64,000 nt of DNA from the NCBI GenBank assembly GCA_030247885.1, contig JAPDRO010000001.1:1116001-1180000 (forward strand). The letters are read 5' to 3'. This stretch comes from Taxawa tesnikishii (nom. ined.). Taxonomy: Eukaryota > Ascomycota > Dothideomycetes > Dothideales. The notes beneath the pieces were generated by a model that saw nothing but the letters and a program-made list of their open reading frames with translations, had not been told where the DNA came from and made no database searches. Positions within the stretch are counted from its first letter, which is position 1. Each line of letters starts with the position of its first letter. Positions 23,373 to 35,262 of this stretch are shown here, in pieces. A program made the translations under genes and the position numbers.

Positions 23373-23908
23373 GACCGGACTGGATCATTGACGAAGAGGA
23401 GGTGAACAACAAGCGAAACTCTACTCTCAGTACTTGAGTGCAACCGTTACTGTTTGAGTGGTGATGACCGCAGTAGTGTTAAAGGACTTTCTGATAGACG
23501 GTATGGCTAGCAGCTAGCTATCCATCCAATCGGAGCTATTGGCAAGATCTTATCTGAATCTGCCCGCATCTACGTCGCCTGCTATCTTCGGGCAAGTTCC
23601 AATTGCGTGAATATCGCATCCTCTATGGCTAGTACCATCGGGAAAACTGGTGAGCGAACGCCACCAGGCATGCTCAAAACCTCCAGCTATCCTTGCATTC
23701 CCAGCTACCGCAACCGTCGATCCAGGTATAAGTGAAAGGTCGAGATTGAGTAGGTGCCAAGAAAGCCCTAAACTAAGCCGCGACTCCAGACCCTCGAAAC
23801 GGTTAATTTCTTCGCTCCACCGCCCGGCAAAATCAAGTCTCGCTGCGTCTTCTTCCTTCCCTTGCGGTTTACCTTTCCACCCCCACAACGACAACTCACC
23901 TCTCACCT
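23373..23908. other. Intergenic before the Tma23-like gene
   Basis: No gene seen. The last 100 bp are pyrimidine-rich, consistent with a fungal leader. Confidence 0.5.
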
Positions 23909-24757
23909 ATGGACGCCTCCGCCTATCTCAAGCGCCACGGTTGGCGGGGCCTGGGCCACTCCCTTGACAGTACCGATAACGGACTCAAGCGCCCGCTGCT
24001 CATCTCGAAGAAGGTCGACGTCCTGGGGATCGGAATCAACAGGCACGATGTTATTGCCGATCAGTGGTGGATGAAGGCGTACGACAGCGGGTTGAAGGAC
24101 TTTGGAACGGGGAAAAAGGGCTTGTTGGCTCAAGTCGCAGAACACGGCGTCAAGCGGGGTGGGCTTTACGGGCGTTTTGTCAAGGGCGAGGGCGTGCCGG
24201 GAACGTTCGAGGTAGAAGCGGTGGATGTGGTAGATGGTGCGGGCAACGGGTTGGTGGCGAACGGATCCGACAAGGTGGATGCGTCGAAGGAAGGGCGGAA
24301 GAGCAAGAAGAGGAAGGCTGTGGATGAGGGGTTGGAGACCGGTGATGGGACGACGAAGAAGAAGCAGAGGAAGGATCGTAAGGGCAAGAAAAACGGGGAT
24401 ATGAAGCTCACCGCGGACGAGGCACGTGCGCTAAAGAAGGCTGTCAAGAAGCTGTCAGAAACGAAGCGGGCCCAGTACGAAGAAGGCGCAAAGAGACGGG
24501 GCATGACACTCGAAGCCTACGTGCAAAATCGCCTGCGGAAGAACGCTGGGAAGGCTACTGCGAAGAAGGGGAGATCAGTGGCAGCTGAACGCACGCACGC
24601 CCGCCTGTTTCGAACATCGTTCAGAAAGCGGCATCCGGGGGCCGTGTTTTGCCGTTGTACGTGCCACAATCAGGAAGCTGGATCTCCCGAGACAACACGA
24701 CGGCTTACAGAGCACCCGGAAGACGTGCTCGTCTATCCAGACCGTTCTTCAGGATAG
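23909..24757 (+). CDS. G-patch protein, Tma23-like ribosome-biogenesis factor
   Basis: An open frame of 282 residues. The N-terminus is the signature MDASAYLKRHGWRGLGHSLD, then GLKRPLLISKKVDVLGIG, QWWMKAYDSGLKDFGTGKK and GVKRGGLYGRFVKGEG. This is the Tma23-type G-patch, with aromatic and Gly spacing as in yeast Tma23, a nucleolar 40S assembly factor. The middle is Lys-rich with nuclear-signal runs (KSKKRKA, KKKQRKDRKGKK), and a helical stretch ALKKAVKKLSETKRAQYEE follows. Residues after about 230 are uncertain. Two frames compete there, and a G5 run at about 24633-24637 would, with one more base, switch the end to the frame that stops at 24879. The N-terminal two thirds are secure. Confidence 0.82.
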   Translation: MDASAYLKRHGWRGLGHSLDSTDNGLKRPLLISKKVDVLGIGINRHDVIADQWWMKAYDSGLKDFGTGKKGLLAQVAEHGVKRGGLYGRFVKGEGVPGTFEVEAVDVVDGAGNGLVANGSDKVDASKEGRKSKKRKAVDEGLETGDGTTKKKQRKDRKGKKNGDMKLTADEARALKKAVKKLSETKRAQYEEGAKRRGMTLEAYVQNRLRKNAGKATAKKGRSVAAERTHARLFRTSFRKRHPGAVFCRCTCHNQEAGSPETTRRLTEHPEDVLVYPDRSSG

Positions 24758-25217
24758 GGTTTGTGGACCTTACGGACATCAGGGCGCATCAGCGGTACAG
24801 GTTGCGCGTAAAGTTCCCGTCGAGCGTATTGCACCAAACCATGCGAACCATGCGAACCACATGGCATGGCGAAGTTTAGTCGTGTTGCTACCTACCTCTC
24901 GAGCACGGCAGTCTCGGTGCCGTTCGACACTTTAAGGGATACCGAGAAGGTGTTCTATTGAGTGCGGTTATGGCAAGGGACCCAGTGGTAGTGAAGATAC
25001 ACAAGCGTAGGAGGGAAGTAAGAGGATAGGATATGATGGTCACGAGAGAGCATCTATTTAGAGAGTATCGAGAGCCGAAGACATATAATACGCTTCTTGA
25101 TCAGCTGTGATAAAGTCGTTGCATTCGGGCAGAAGATGTCCGTCGGCAGATCTATTTAACTTTGTCTCTCATCCTCGCTACTTTCCTTTCCCTTCTGCCA
25201 ATGCGTTTCTACTATAA
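24758..25217. other. 3' flanks of two convergent genes
   Basis: Convergent ends of the Tma23-like and thg1 genes. A frame to 24879 may be the true end of the former. Nothing else seen. Confidence 0.45.
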
Positions 25218-26790
25218 TCATTCTTTTGGCACTCTGCCACCCCTCCCGGCCAAGATCCACGGTCGCTGCTCCCAAAATCCGTTCTTGATGATGTCGACAT
25301 GCTGAACTACGACGCGCGCTTTCTGTTTCCTCTTGCGTTCCTTTTCCGCTTGCGTCTTGGAGAGGGGCTTTGCGCTGGCTTCGGTAGTGGCTACGTCGCT
25401 TGTGGATGGCGGGTCGTCGTACTGTTCAGTGAGGACGAGTTTGAGAGAATGGAAAAAAGGGGACTCACTTCGCGAAATACAACACTTCCCTTCTTGTAGA
25501 TCTCCGGCTCGTTGTTATAGTTTATCTTGAACCGGCTGAAGAGGATCTCGTTCTTGTCCGAAGACAGCGTGCCCTGCGATAGCAGTCAATATCCAGGTTG
25601 CGAGGAGAAAAGTAGAGTGCTGTGAACGTGCTTTTAATTCCAATTCCGCGTCCGTGGGGCTCATCCCGCCTAGTTGCACCATGGACCAGAATGTAGTGTT
25701 GTAGAGGTTGTTGATATGACCTGACCAGACCGCCCTTGTCAGCTTTGTCACCGGCCGTACATTCTCACACCGCACTCTCTCTCTCCATCCCTCCTGCATT
25801 CCGAATCACGGAAACGAGATCAAACGTACAATCTGCCTGTCTCCAGCTCAGGTAATCCCGCAAGTTTTTAGTTTCGGGTACAACACCGTGCGTCCGTCAA
25901 ACGTCGGGTAAGGTCTCGTGAGGGGCTCGTCAGGGAAGAAATCCGGCCACTGCATAGCATATTCTACGGAAAAGGTCGTTGAGATAGTTGTCGCTAATTT
26001 GCTATTCCATGCTATTAGTTTACGGAGCGCCCGCAAATCTGGAAGCGGCCAAGTTTTACGGATGGAGCAAGTAAACTGCGAAGGCAAAAAGAGGGGACGT
26101 ACAAAGCTCTGCGTTCGAAAAGCGCTGTCTCTTCGTGGAAGACGAAACTGTGGCCTTAGTTAACCCCTGCACGATCCTTCTTCGTTTTTCGCCCATTCAC
26201 TGCTTTTTCTCCGGCTTCTTCTGTTCCATATGGGCTCAGGGACGACAGCATGATAGTCACCCTTACCTGTATTCGTCACTCTGCCCATACGCGAGCACGA
26301 TATCAACGAATTGCTTCACGACCTCGACGGCCGCCGAATTCATGAGATCGATAGCGCGGCGATCGTTTGGTTTTGCAAAGTTGTAGCGTTTCGAGAACCT
26401 GTGTTCTGGATGTCACCATCGATCCTTGCGCCTGCCTCGCTCGATAGCGCCGCATATCGCATATCTCTTGGCCTGCTCTGATATCTCGTCCTCTGATGAT
26501 TCTGCTTTGTTCAAAGCATGAAAACAACCATGTCCATCGGCAACAAAAGAAAACAGGCTCTTAAACCTGATCCGACCTTCCAGCGATACCTTCCAAAAAG
26601 AACGGAACGTTGCGAAAAAAAGCAGTGACTTACTTGCTGAAACCTTTCCCATCAATGCGCACGACGATCCAGTTATCCGGGGCCAGCGCATCCCACTGTT
26701 CATGCTTGCGTACGTATTCGAACCTATCCTGCTCTTCAGATTCTGCCTGGGAGAAAACGTGACCACTGTTACGTACTCGCTGTTTGCCAT
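25218..26790 (-). CDS. thg1: tRNA(His) guanylyltransferase Thg1
   Basis: Eight exons on the minus strand: 26790-26773, 26728-26634, 26398-26267, 26147-26103, 26001-25830, 25720-25632, 25573-25469 and 25421-25218, giving about 286 residues. Thg1 adds G(-1) to the 5' end of tRNA-His by reverse (3'-5') polymerisation, the identity mark for HisRS. Visible are [11 protein letters not shown] (metal-binding Asp32), [22 protein letters not shown] (Asp79, Glu80), the [11 protein letters not shown] motif, [25 protein letters not shown] and a basic C-terminus. The first exon is 18 nt (MANSEY). One intron appears to use a GC donor (exon ends at 25632, GCACGT...CAG). Exon 5 carries an A5 run (T5 at 25865-25869 on +) where one more A restores [15 protein letters not shown]; as given, the frame stops there. 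Confidence 0.92.
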
Positions 26791-27540
26791 ACCTTCTACC
26801 GTGGTGAACCTTCTCAACCGAATGGATGATCCTGCGAAGTCTGGAGGTGATGATTCTACTTGAGACAAGTTTTTCTTGAGACCAGCTGCGTTGGAAAGGG
26901 AGTCATTCAACACCATCTGGCAAAAGTCACAGCACAGCACAATATGCGAGGACTGGAGGTTGAGTCTCGAAAAATCAGCAAGCGGTACACAACCAAACGT
27001 TTTGGGCCGAACGGCTTCATTCAGAATACTATCTGCTTTCTGTCTTTTTGTGCTTTTCATACGCTCCATTTCTCCGTTAAGGATTTAAGACATTGCATCG
27101 AAATAGAAACCTCCCTCCTCTCAACGACAGCCCTCCCCAATGTCGGGCAGCCGCGCCCAATCCCTCCCTGCCTCTCGCAACCTGCAACGAATGTCGCGAA
27201 GAAGGGCCCAGTATGCAATTTGGCTGGCCTGCAGAAAACGGATGACTCAAAACAACAAACTGTTGAAACATCCATCCGCCTCTCAATCTCTGGGAAAAAA
27301 CGTAACAACAAAGAACGCCACGCTAACGCCATGAAGAAGATGCCGTGTCATGCGGCAGTGAGCCCCGTAAACCAAAAACGACTTGTGTGTCCCCAACTCC
27401 GGCCCAATGCGTTCTAGACACTGATGAGAGTCATGAATGGTTTTGGATGTTATTACAGTGACGAAGATACGGCTCTCCTGCGTGGGCCCAACTAAGGGTA
27501 CGCAGTCGCCGGAGATATTTTGCAGAAAAGACTTTTTCCT
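26791..27540. other. Region between the thg1 start and the rpb1 end
   Basis: Contains the thg1 promoter and the 3' flank of rpb1. No gene recognised. Plus-strand frames here are shadows or random. Confidence 0.45.
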
Positions 27541-30500
27541 CTATTGGCTAGGAGAGCTGGTAGGAATTGGTTAGCAACCTGCAGCTCGAAGCTCATCCTT
27601 CAACAAACTTACTTTGGAGAGTATTTCGGGCTAGTAGGCGAGTATTGAGGCGAGGTTCCGCCCTGGCCCGGTGAGTTTGGCGTGTACTGCGGCGAAGTTG
27701 GAGAGTAGCCAGTCGCACCGTTGGTCGGGCTGTACTGAGGCGACGTGGGACTCCAGCTTGGCGAAGTCGGAGAGTGCGACTTGCCTGCACCATTGTACGC
27801 GGGGCTGGTCGGACTGTACGCCGGCGAAGTTGGCGAGTACGCCGGCGAAGTTGGACTGAAGTTTGGCGAGGTCGGCGAGTAGTTTGGCGAAGTTGGACTC
27901 TGTCTGTGACCTGGAGAGGCAGGATTGTATCTGGGCGAGGTGGGAGAGTAACTGGGGGAAGTGGGTGAGTAGTTTGGTGAGGTTGGAGAGTAGCTTGGGG
28001 ATGTGGGTGATATGCCTGCCTTGTTGTACGAAGGCGATGTCGGAGAGTAGGTCGGCGAGGTCGGTGTGAACGCAGGGCTTGAAGGTGAGCCGAATCTCGG
28101 GGATGTGGCAGCGTAGCCAGGACTTTGGAAGCCGAAGCCTGGCGACGTGGGAGAGTACATTGGCGACGAGGGCGAGCCGCCGTAGCCGGGCGAAGTTGGA
28201 CTGCCTCCACTAAACGGACTAGTCGGTGCGTATCCTGGACTCTGAGCACCGTTGAACGGGCTGAAAGATCCACCACCGTACGCGGTAAGACCTCCCGACT
28301 CGTCGCCACCAGCTTGAACCATGGGAGAGAAGGAAGCGCCGTAGTCCGGTCCCCCTGTGTAGTGCTCGGGAAGGGGAGAATCCATTCCGTAAGGCGTCAT
28401 GCCTCCGTCAAGCGGCGATGCTGCGCCGGCCTGCACTCCCGCACCCATGCCACCATGACGAGAAACGACGGTGCTCAGCATGTTCTGATCGAGGAGAACA
28501 TCGAATTCTCCGGTACCTGATGGTGCAAGCTGTCCAAGGATGATGTTTTCGGACACTCCGCGGCAGTCATCTAGTTCACCAGAAGAGGCTGCATCAAACA
28601 GGATCTCAACGGTCTCTTCGAAAGAACACCTCATCAGAGCGCCAGTGTCGGCGCGGTTGATACCATGACGGGTGACTGCCATGAGGTTACCGCGAGCGGT
28701 CATGATATCGACCAGGAGGGCAAGGTGACGGTGATTGACGTAAGAACCATCAAAAGACAGCACCTGTTTTAGCTCCCTCATCAGCGCCGATCGAGTGGCC
28801 TCGATACCGAACACGTTGAAGACTTCAATGAAGTGGTTGGAGTAGGTGCGAGTGGGGTCAACACCCTCAACTGTCAAAACGTCCTTCAATGCGGTTCCAC
28901 TCGTGTCAAGGAACCATTCCTTGCACAAGGGGTCACTCTTGGCCATCGCAAGGGAGCCGTCTTCCTTGACGCGCAGTCTCTCCTTGAAATTGACGAAGGC
29001 ACGACTCACGCCCTTCACACCACGAAGGGTAACGTCGTCAAGAAGGTGCTCCTGTAGCTTTTGCATGACCATATCCGGCTCAAGCCCTCCCTCGTCCTCG
29101 CCATCCTTGGAGTCTCCATCAATCATGGATTTGAAAGGACGGATACGGATGACCTGCTCATCAGCGTTGTCGTCGCTGAAGATGATTGAGAAATCAGTAG
29201 AGTATTCTCGCTTGATAGCTGCAGCAACGTCGGAGACGCTCAAACCCTTGTCCAACAGTTGTCTACGACCAAGTACTATACGGAGCAACCAGCTGGACAA
29301 GTTGTCTGGGTTGTCCGCGTTGTCTTCCGGAATGATGTAGTATGACTCGACCATGTCTCTGTCTGCGTCAACAACCGTAGACTGGACGTCAGGGTCGTAC
29401 CAAATCTCAGTCATCTCAGTCACATTTCGGAGACTAGTGTATTCGACCAAGCTGCGGAGGGTCTTCGCGCATTCTTGGTCAAGCCTGTTGTCTTCCGTCT
29501 GGTAAACGGTCATGGATGGAGTCTTGATGTTGGTCGCAACGTTCAGAATCTCCTTCAAACGAGGCACACCGAGTGTGACGTTCTTAGAGGACACACCAGC
29601 AAAGTGGAAGGTCTTCAAGGTCATCTGAGTAGCAGGCTCACCAATTGACTGGGCGGCCAACACACCAACCATCTCACCCGGGCTGACAATGGACTTGGCG
29701 AACCGCGTCTTGATCTCTCCGAGAATGTTGTCAAAAGCAAGCTTGTTGAGGGAGTACTCCTGAACAAGTCGCTTGAACGCCAAACGAGACCTCAGAAGAG
29801 CCTTGAACAGCAACGTTGCGTTATGCTGAGCCTCTTGCGAAAGCGGATCATCTCCACGAACGACCACAAGTTCGTCAAGCATCTTGCGGACCTCTGGAAC
29901 AACGTATGCGGGATGAAGGTCGCTCCTTGCTCCGTCCTTGATTCTGAACTTGGTCTTTGCGCTTTCGACCAATCTCTGAAGGTTCAGCGGAAGTTGGTGC
30001 TGTTCATCGTCATCGGTACGGCCTGCCCTCAAGAATTCCCGATCCACAACGAGAGCTTCCCATTCTTCATCAAGGTAGCGCTGGACTTCGATGTCACCAG
30101 CGATCTCATCTGCTTGCTCCAGAACCTCACGAGAAAGAGACAACTTCGGATCCATAACATCGACACGGAATTTCTTCGCGAACTGATGGTCCGAGCACTT
30201 GATGATGTCAATCTTTTGTCCCTCAATGTGCACAGCATCGAGACCGTCTTCGCCATAGACGAACTCAACGATGTCACCGAGAGAATTGCGGATCGTTCCA
30301 TCATACTTGGCCATGACTTCTTCGAGAGCCTTGACTAGACGACGCTGAATATATCCCGTCTCAGCGGTCTTGACGGCAGTATCGATCAGACCTTCTCGAC
30401 CGGCCATGGCATGAAAGAAGAATTCAGTTGGGGTTAGGCCACGCAGATAAGAGTTTTCCACAAATCCGCGAGATTCCGGAGAGTAATCATCCTTGGTGAA

Positions 30501-33007
30501 ATGGGGAAGAGTACGATATTTGAATCCGAAAGGAATACGCTTGCCTTCGACGGACTGCTGACCCACAACAGCAGTCATCTGAGAGATATTGATCGTCGAA
30601 CCCTTAGATCCAGACCGGGCCATCTGGATGGCGTTGTTCAGATCCTTCAAACTCTTCTCAGTCTCACTACCAGCTTCGTCACGAGCATTGTTGAGCGCAC
30701 GCGAAACCTTGCTCTCGAAGGTCTCTCGAACGTTCATACCGGGCAATGGCTCGAGTTCGTTAGCGGTAGCTTGTTTAGTGATCTCATCGACTTCCGCCTT
30801 CTGCTCGTTCACAGCGTCGGTGATGGCCTCGGCGGTGCGGGGATCGGGGACAGTATCACCAATACCTATACTGAAACCATTGTGAAGCAGCCAGTAGTTG
30901 ACCACTCGCTGCATACCGTTGAAGAAGTTGACGGCAGCTTCCCAACCTTTTTCGTTGTAGATGATGTGGATGATACCACCACCGCTTGCTCCGATTGACT
31001 TCTTGCTAAACAAGCCATACATGAGCTCTCCGCCATGGACCATCAGGCCGGTATCGTTGAGTGGACTCAACCCTTCAGAATCGGATCTGACAAGGTTGAG
31101 ACCAGTAGGAATAACAAGACTGACGATTTGTTTACCAGTCCAACGAGGACGTGGCTTAATGATGGCTGGCGGAGGAACAACGCCGTCCCAGTCAGGGACC
31201 CACATGAGGATGTTCATGACCTGCTCTTTGTCAAGGAAAACATCTCTGCGGCACATCTTGTATGCACCACAAAGCGTGTCCTGAACGATACCCATCAAGG
31301 GACCGTTGCGCTGGGGCGAGACGATGTTGAGAGGGACCATGCAAAGATGCATCACCTCGGACCGAGTCTCATGGCTTTGGGGAACGTGCAAGTTCATCTC
31401 GTCACCGTCGAAATCGGCGTTATAAGGGGTGGTGACAGACAGGTTCAGTCGGAAAGTCGAATACGGCATAACACGGACACGATGACCCATCATAGACTCC
31501 TTGTGCAAAGACGGTTGTCGGTTAAAAATGATAACGTCGCCATCAACGATATGTCTCTCGACCTTGTACCCGTACTGCAACTGTATCTCTCCGGCGCGCT
31601 TGTGATGCCGCAGGTCAATTCTCTCGCCAGTGTCTCTGATGACGAACCTGGCACCAGGATGTTCGTTAGGTCCGTTGCGGACAAGTCCTTGCAGCTTGTC
31701 GATATTGTACTGGTTGACAGTTTCGGGGAAGGTCAGAATGCGAGCGATACTACGCGGGACACCGACCTCGTCCAACGAAAGGTTTGGGTCACCAGTAATG
31801 ACAGTGCGTGCTGAAAAGTCAACACGCTTGCCCATCAGGTTACCTCTGAGACGGCCTTCTTTGGACTTTAGACGCGCGCGAATGGCCTTGACTGGTCTTC
31901 CAGATTTCTGCAGGGCCTTCGGTTGGCCTGCGATGTCGTTGTCCATGTATGTGGCAACGTGGAATTGAAGGAGCTGTTCAAACTCGGCAACGACGTGCTG
32001 GGGTGACCCTTCTTGCTCGCAACGCCGGACGTTGCTGTTCGCACGAATGATATCGCTCAGCTTGTAAGTCAAGTCATCCTCGGACCGCAAGCCCTGGGCT
32101 GTTCCATCGACGGACACACTTGGGCGTACTGCGGGCGGTGGAACCGGCAGCACGGTCAGAATCATCCACTCGGGCCGAGCATAATCGGCGTTGAGCCCCA
32201 TCTTCGCCATGTCGAGAGCTGAGATGTTACGGAAGACATTGAGCGCCATCTGTGGTGTGATCACCCGCTTCTCAATCCTCTGTTCCGTGTCCGCATCTTT
32301 CGGGTATGTCCATGTTCCAGTGAGCTTCAAACCATCTTTCCGTATGCTTGGTTGGAGGTTGCCGCATCCTCCATGTGTCCTCTTGGGCTTCTTCAGATCA
32401 GCCTTGGGGTCGTTGCCGAACTCGCCGCCGTCTTCCGGCGCCTCGTCGAGGTCACAGCTCAACTTGGGCTTGCAAAGTCTATGCACAGCGTCGAAGCGTC
32501 TCTTGGGGTCTCTCATGCGTACAGCCTGCGCGAATTGTGGAACGCTCTGAACGACTTGCATCAGTATCAAAGGATGTCAGCACTACGTGTGAGAACTCAC
32601 TTCATCAAGCAAGATCTTCCCGCAGTTGTGGCACACAGTCTCGAGGATCTTCTTGATCTTAGTGACGAAGCCTACGAAGCGTCAGTGTTTCGCTCTGGGC
32701 CTACCGGCACAGTGCTACTAACCGACGTGGTACACCGGTACTGCCAGCTCGATGTGCCCAAAGTGACCCGGACACTCGAGGTAGTCTTCGCCGCAAGTAG
32801 CGCATTGTGTCCCACGATCGATAGAACCAAGTTTTGGGTCGTTCAGACCTCTTTCCCGAGGCTTGTGTCTCTGTTCGTCCATGGTTTCCGGATACTCAAT
32901 GGCACAGACACTCATGTTTTTTATTTCTTCTGGGGAAAAGAGTCCGAACTGGATCTCTTGAATGCTCTTCAGCGGAGCGCTGGAATGGGGAAAGAGTGGA
33001 TCGACAT
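27541..33007 (-). CDS. rpb1: RNA polymerase II largest subunit Rpb1
   Basis: Minus-strand exons 33007-32723, 32671-32601, 32546-27613 and a 16-nt last exon 27556-27541, giving about 1768 residues. Visible in order: the zinc-binding clamp ([28 protein letters not shown] and [11 protein letters not shown]), the catalytic magnesium loop [10 protein letters not shown], the bridge and trigger helices ([22 protein letters not shown]), and the CTD of YSPTSPx-like heptads. As read, the ATG at 33007 (MSIHSFP) is out of frame with HSSAPLK because of a C4 run (G4 at 32987-32990 on +); one more base joins them. The last intron is inferred: donor GTAAGT after KYSP, a GCTAAC branch site, acceptor CCAG, then a tail adding NSPSQ. 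A stop directly after SPK is the unspliced alternative. Divergent from swd1. Confidence 0.96.
27613..28290 (-). repeat. Rpb1 CTD heptad-repeat array
   Basis: About 25-30 repeats related to YSPTSPx. The promoter-proximal part of the CTD is degenerate ([23 protein letters not shown]); the centre is near consensus ([14 protein letters not shown]). Two insertions interrupt it (NKAGI and NGAGKSH). Position 7 favours N, A, Q and S over K. Confidence 0.9.
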
Positions 33008-33766
33008 CTTGAGTGGTGATGGCGGGAATGTCTTCTATGTATGTGTTTGATCGCGCTTTTTCTTGAGATGACCTCGTCGACCCCTTCAAGCGCCCTCAGT
33101 GAGGACCACCCGCTCCTTTAGTCGCCTACAACCCGTCTTCAACTATCGCAACTCGCTTGGTTTTCTTTGATGAGCGAGAAAGGAATGAGGGCAGTGTCGA
33201 TGCGCGATGCGCTTTTGCCGTCAGAGCTCCTGGAAGGGTGGACGTGAGCCAGGAGGCCGCTGAGACGCGCACGCGACCGAAAAAGCACTGGCGGACCGGT
33301 GAAGATGTTGGAGAGTATCGAGACCTTGGATACCGCAACGCGCTGCGCGATACTGGTGTTGATGGTCGTCGAGGTAGAGATGTGGTTGGGGGATGATGTT
33401 GCCTGCCAGTCGAGGCGTGTACTCTGGAAAACACGAGAGACGGACGTCGCCTTACCCTTACGTAAGGCGCGCCAAGACTCCGCGTGAAGCTAGCGCGAGC
33501 CTCAATCTCCACGCGCTTTCTTTGTGTAGCAGAGAGGGAAGGTTATTTGCACATGCGACCAGCCGAGGGGGAACTGTCTCTGTCTCACTCACGACTGTCT
33601 CATCCATGACTGTCTGCGTTGCTGCGTGTTCACCGTCCCTGTGTTGCTGCGCGAACCATGCTTGAGCACCCCGTAATCTTCGCGGCGGTACACAGCTGCT
33701 TCTCTAGACTACGACACATTCTCGCATTCGGCTGAACCACGTCGCCGAAAGTCACACCATCTTAAG
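33008..33766. promoter_or_regulatory. Divergent promoter region of rpb1 and swd1
   Basis: About 760 bp separate the two start codons, which point away from each other. The interval has no credible gene. Two ACTGTCTC-like repeats lie at 33565-33620. Bidirectional promoter use is inferred from the arrangement alone. Confidence 0.6.
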
Positions 33767-35262
33767 ATGAACCTCTCCCTCGTCGATCCCTTTGTTCTCG
33801 CCCAGGATATCCCCGAAGCCCTCATCGCCAGGCTGAGAAGCTCTGGCTCTGCTGTATGCCTGCGCTTCAGCCGCCAGGGTGACCTGCTGGCCTCTGGAAC
33901 TGCCAAGGGAGCCATTGCCATCTTCGACCTCGAGACAAACGGCGTCGCGCGCAAGCTGCGTGGCCATACACCTGGCAGACAGGTCCAGTCACTAAGCTGG
34001 TCCTCTACTGGAAGATATCTGTTGAGCTCCGCGGTCGATTGGAAGGCCATACTGTGGGACCTCCATGATGGCTCGCGTGTACGGACAGTGAACTTTGGCG
34101 CGCCCGTCTTCATCGCAGAACTGCATCCACACAACCACTGGTTGTGCGCTGCAGCACTGTTCGAACACCAGCCTGCTATAGCCGACATCACCGATCCGAA
34201 ACCGAGCAAGCGGCTGCTGCCTACCATACCGAAACGGTCATCCTACGAGAAAGAGAACAGCGGGAAACAGGCCGCGCAGGATGCAAAACAGTTTACTTCC
34301 GTCGCTGTCTTTACACCGTCAGGGAACCACATCATTGCTGGTACAACAAAAGGATGGATCAATATCATCCACGTGAAAACCTCCGAAGTCATCCACTCGA
34401 TGCGCCTAAGCAGCAAAGCTGTCGTGCATCTGAGAATCACACCGTCCGGTCGTGATCTTCTCGTCAATGCGAACGACACCATCATCCGAACCATCAAGCT
34501 CCCTGACCTAAATGATCCCAAGCTCGAACCAGACAGCATCAGACTGGAAGTCGAGCACAAGTTCCAGGACGTTGTCAATCGCTTGTCATGGAACCATGTC
34601 GCTTTCAGCTCGACCGGAGACTACGTCATGGCCTCCACTTACATGAACCACGACATCTACATCTGGGAGAGGGGTCACGGAAGTTTAGTCAAGATCTTGG
34701 AGGGGCCGAAAGAGGAGCTTGGTGCCGTTGAGGTGAGTACAACAGGGATTAGTGGAGTCCTATGCATGCTGACGCCAAACAGTGGCACCCTCAGCGTCCC
34801 TTCGTCGCAGCAACAGGCGTCGAGTCAGGCCGTATCTATCTCTGGTCCGTCAATACCCCTCAACGATGGTCAGCGCTTGCCCCCGATTTTGCAGAAGTGG
34901 AGGAGAACGTCGAGTATGTCGAAAAGGAGGACGAGTTCGACATTCACCCGATCGAAGAGCTTCACAAGCGCCGCTTAGAAGACGAGGACGAAGAGGTGGA
35001 CGTTTTGACGACTGACCCGGCAAAGCCAGGGCAGGTTACGCACGAGTTTCGCATGCCGGTACTGCTGGACATTGATGCGAGCGACAGCGAAGACGAAATG
35101 ATCGCTATTGGCACGGGCCAGTACAGACGGAAAAGCCAAGGCGCAGATACCGAATGGGTTGATGGCGACGAAGATACGATGGATGAACTTGGCGCTAATG
35201 GCGTCGATGGAGAGATGAACGGCTCGTCGCAGCCTTCGTCGAAAAGACGTCGGGGAGATTAG
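33767..35262 (+). CDS. swd1: COMPASS complex WD40 subunit Swd1 (RbBP5 orthologue)
   Basis: Exons 33767-34732 and 34783-35262, both in phase, give 481 residues. WD40 blades begin near residue 30 (CLRFSRQGDLLASGTAKGAIAIFDLE), continue with LSWSSTGRYLLSSAVDWKAILWDL, FTPSGNHIIAGTTKGWINI, HLRITPSGRDLLVNANDTIIRTI and FSSTGDYVMASTYMNHDIYIWE, and end with ESGRIYLWS. The C-terminal tail is the acidic hinge typical of RbBP5/Swd1 (FAEVEENVEYVEKEDEFD), followed by an acidic, disordered end with KRRRGD. Swd1 binds Set1 and Swd3 in the H3K4 methyltransferase complex, which is recruited to Pol II phosphorylated on the CTD. It sits back to back with the gene for the Pol II largest subunit. The gene is intact, with one 50-nt intron. 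Confidence 0.93.

Noticed and set aside
29823-30338. Plus-strand frames antisense to rpb1 (also 31035-31814 and others)
   Set aside because: They mirror conserved rpb1 codons; codon bias of the real gene keeps the opposite frame open.
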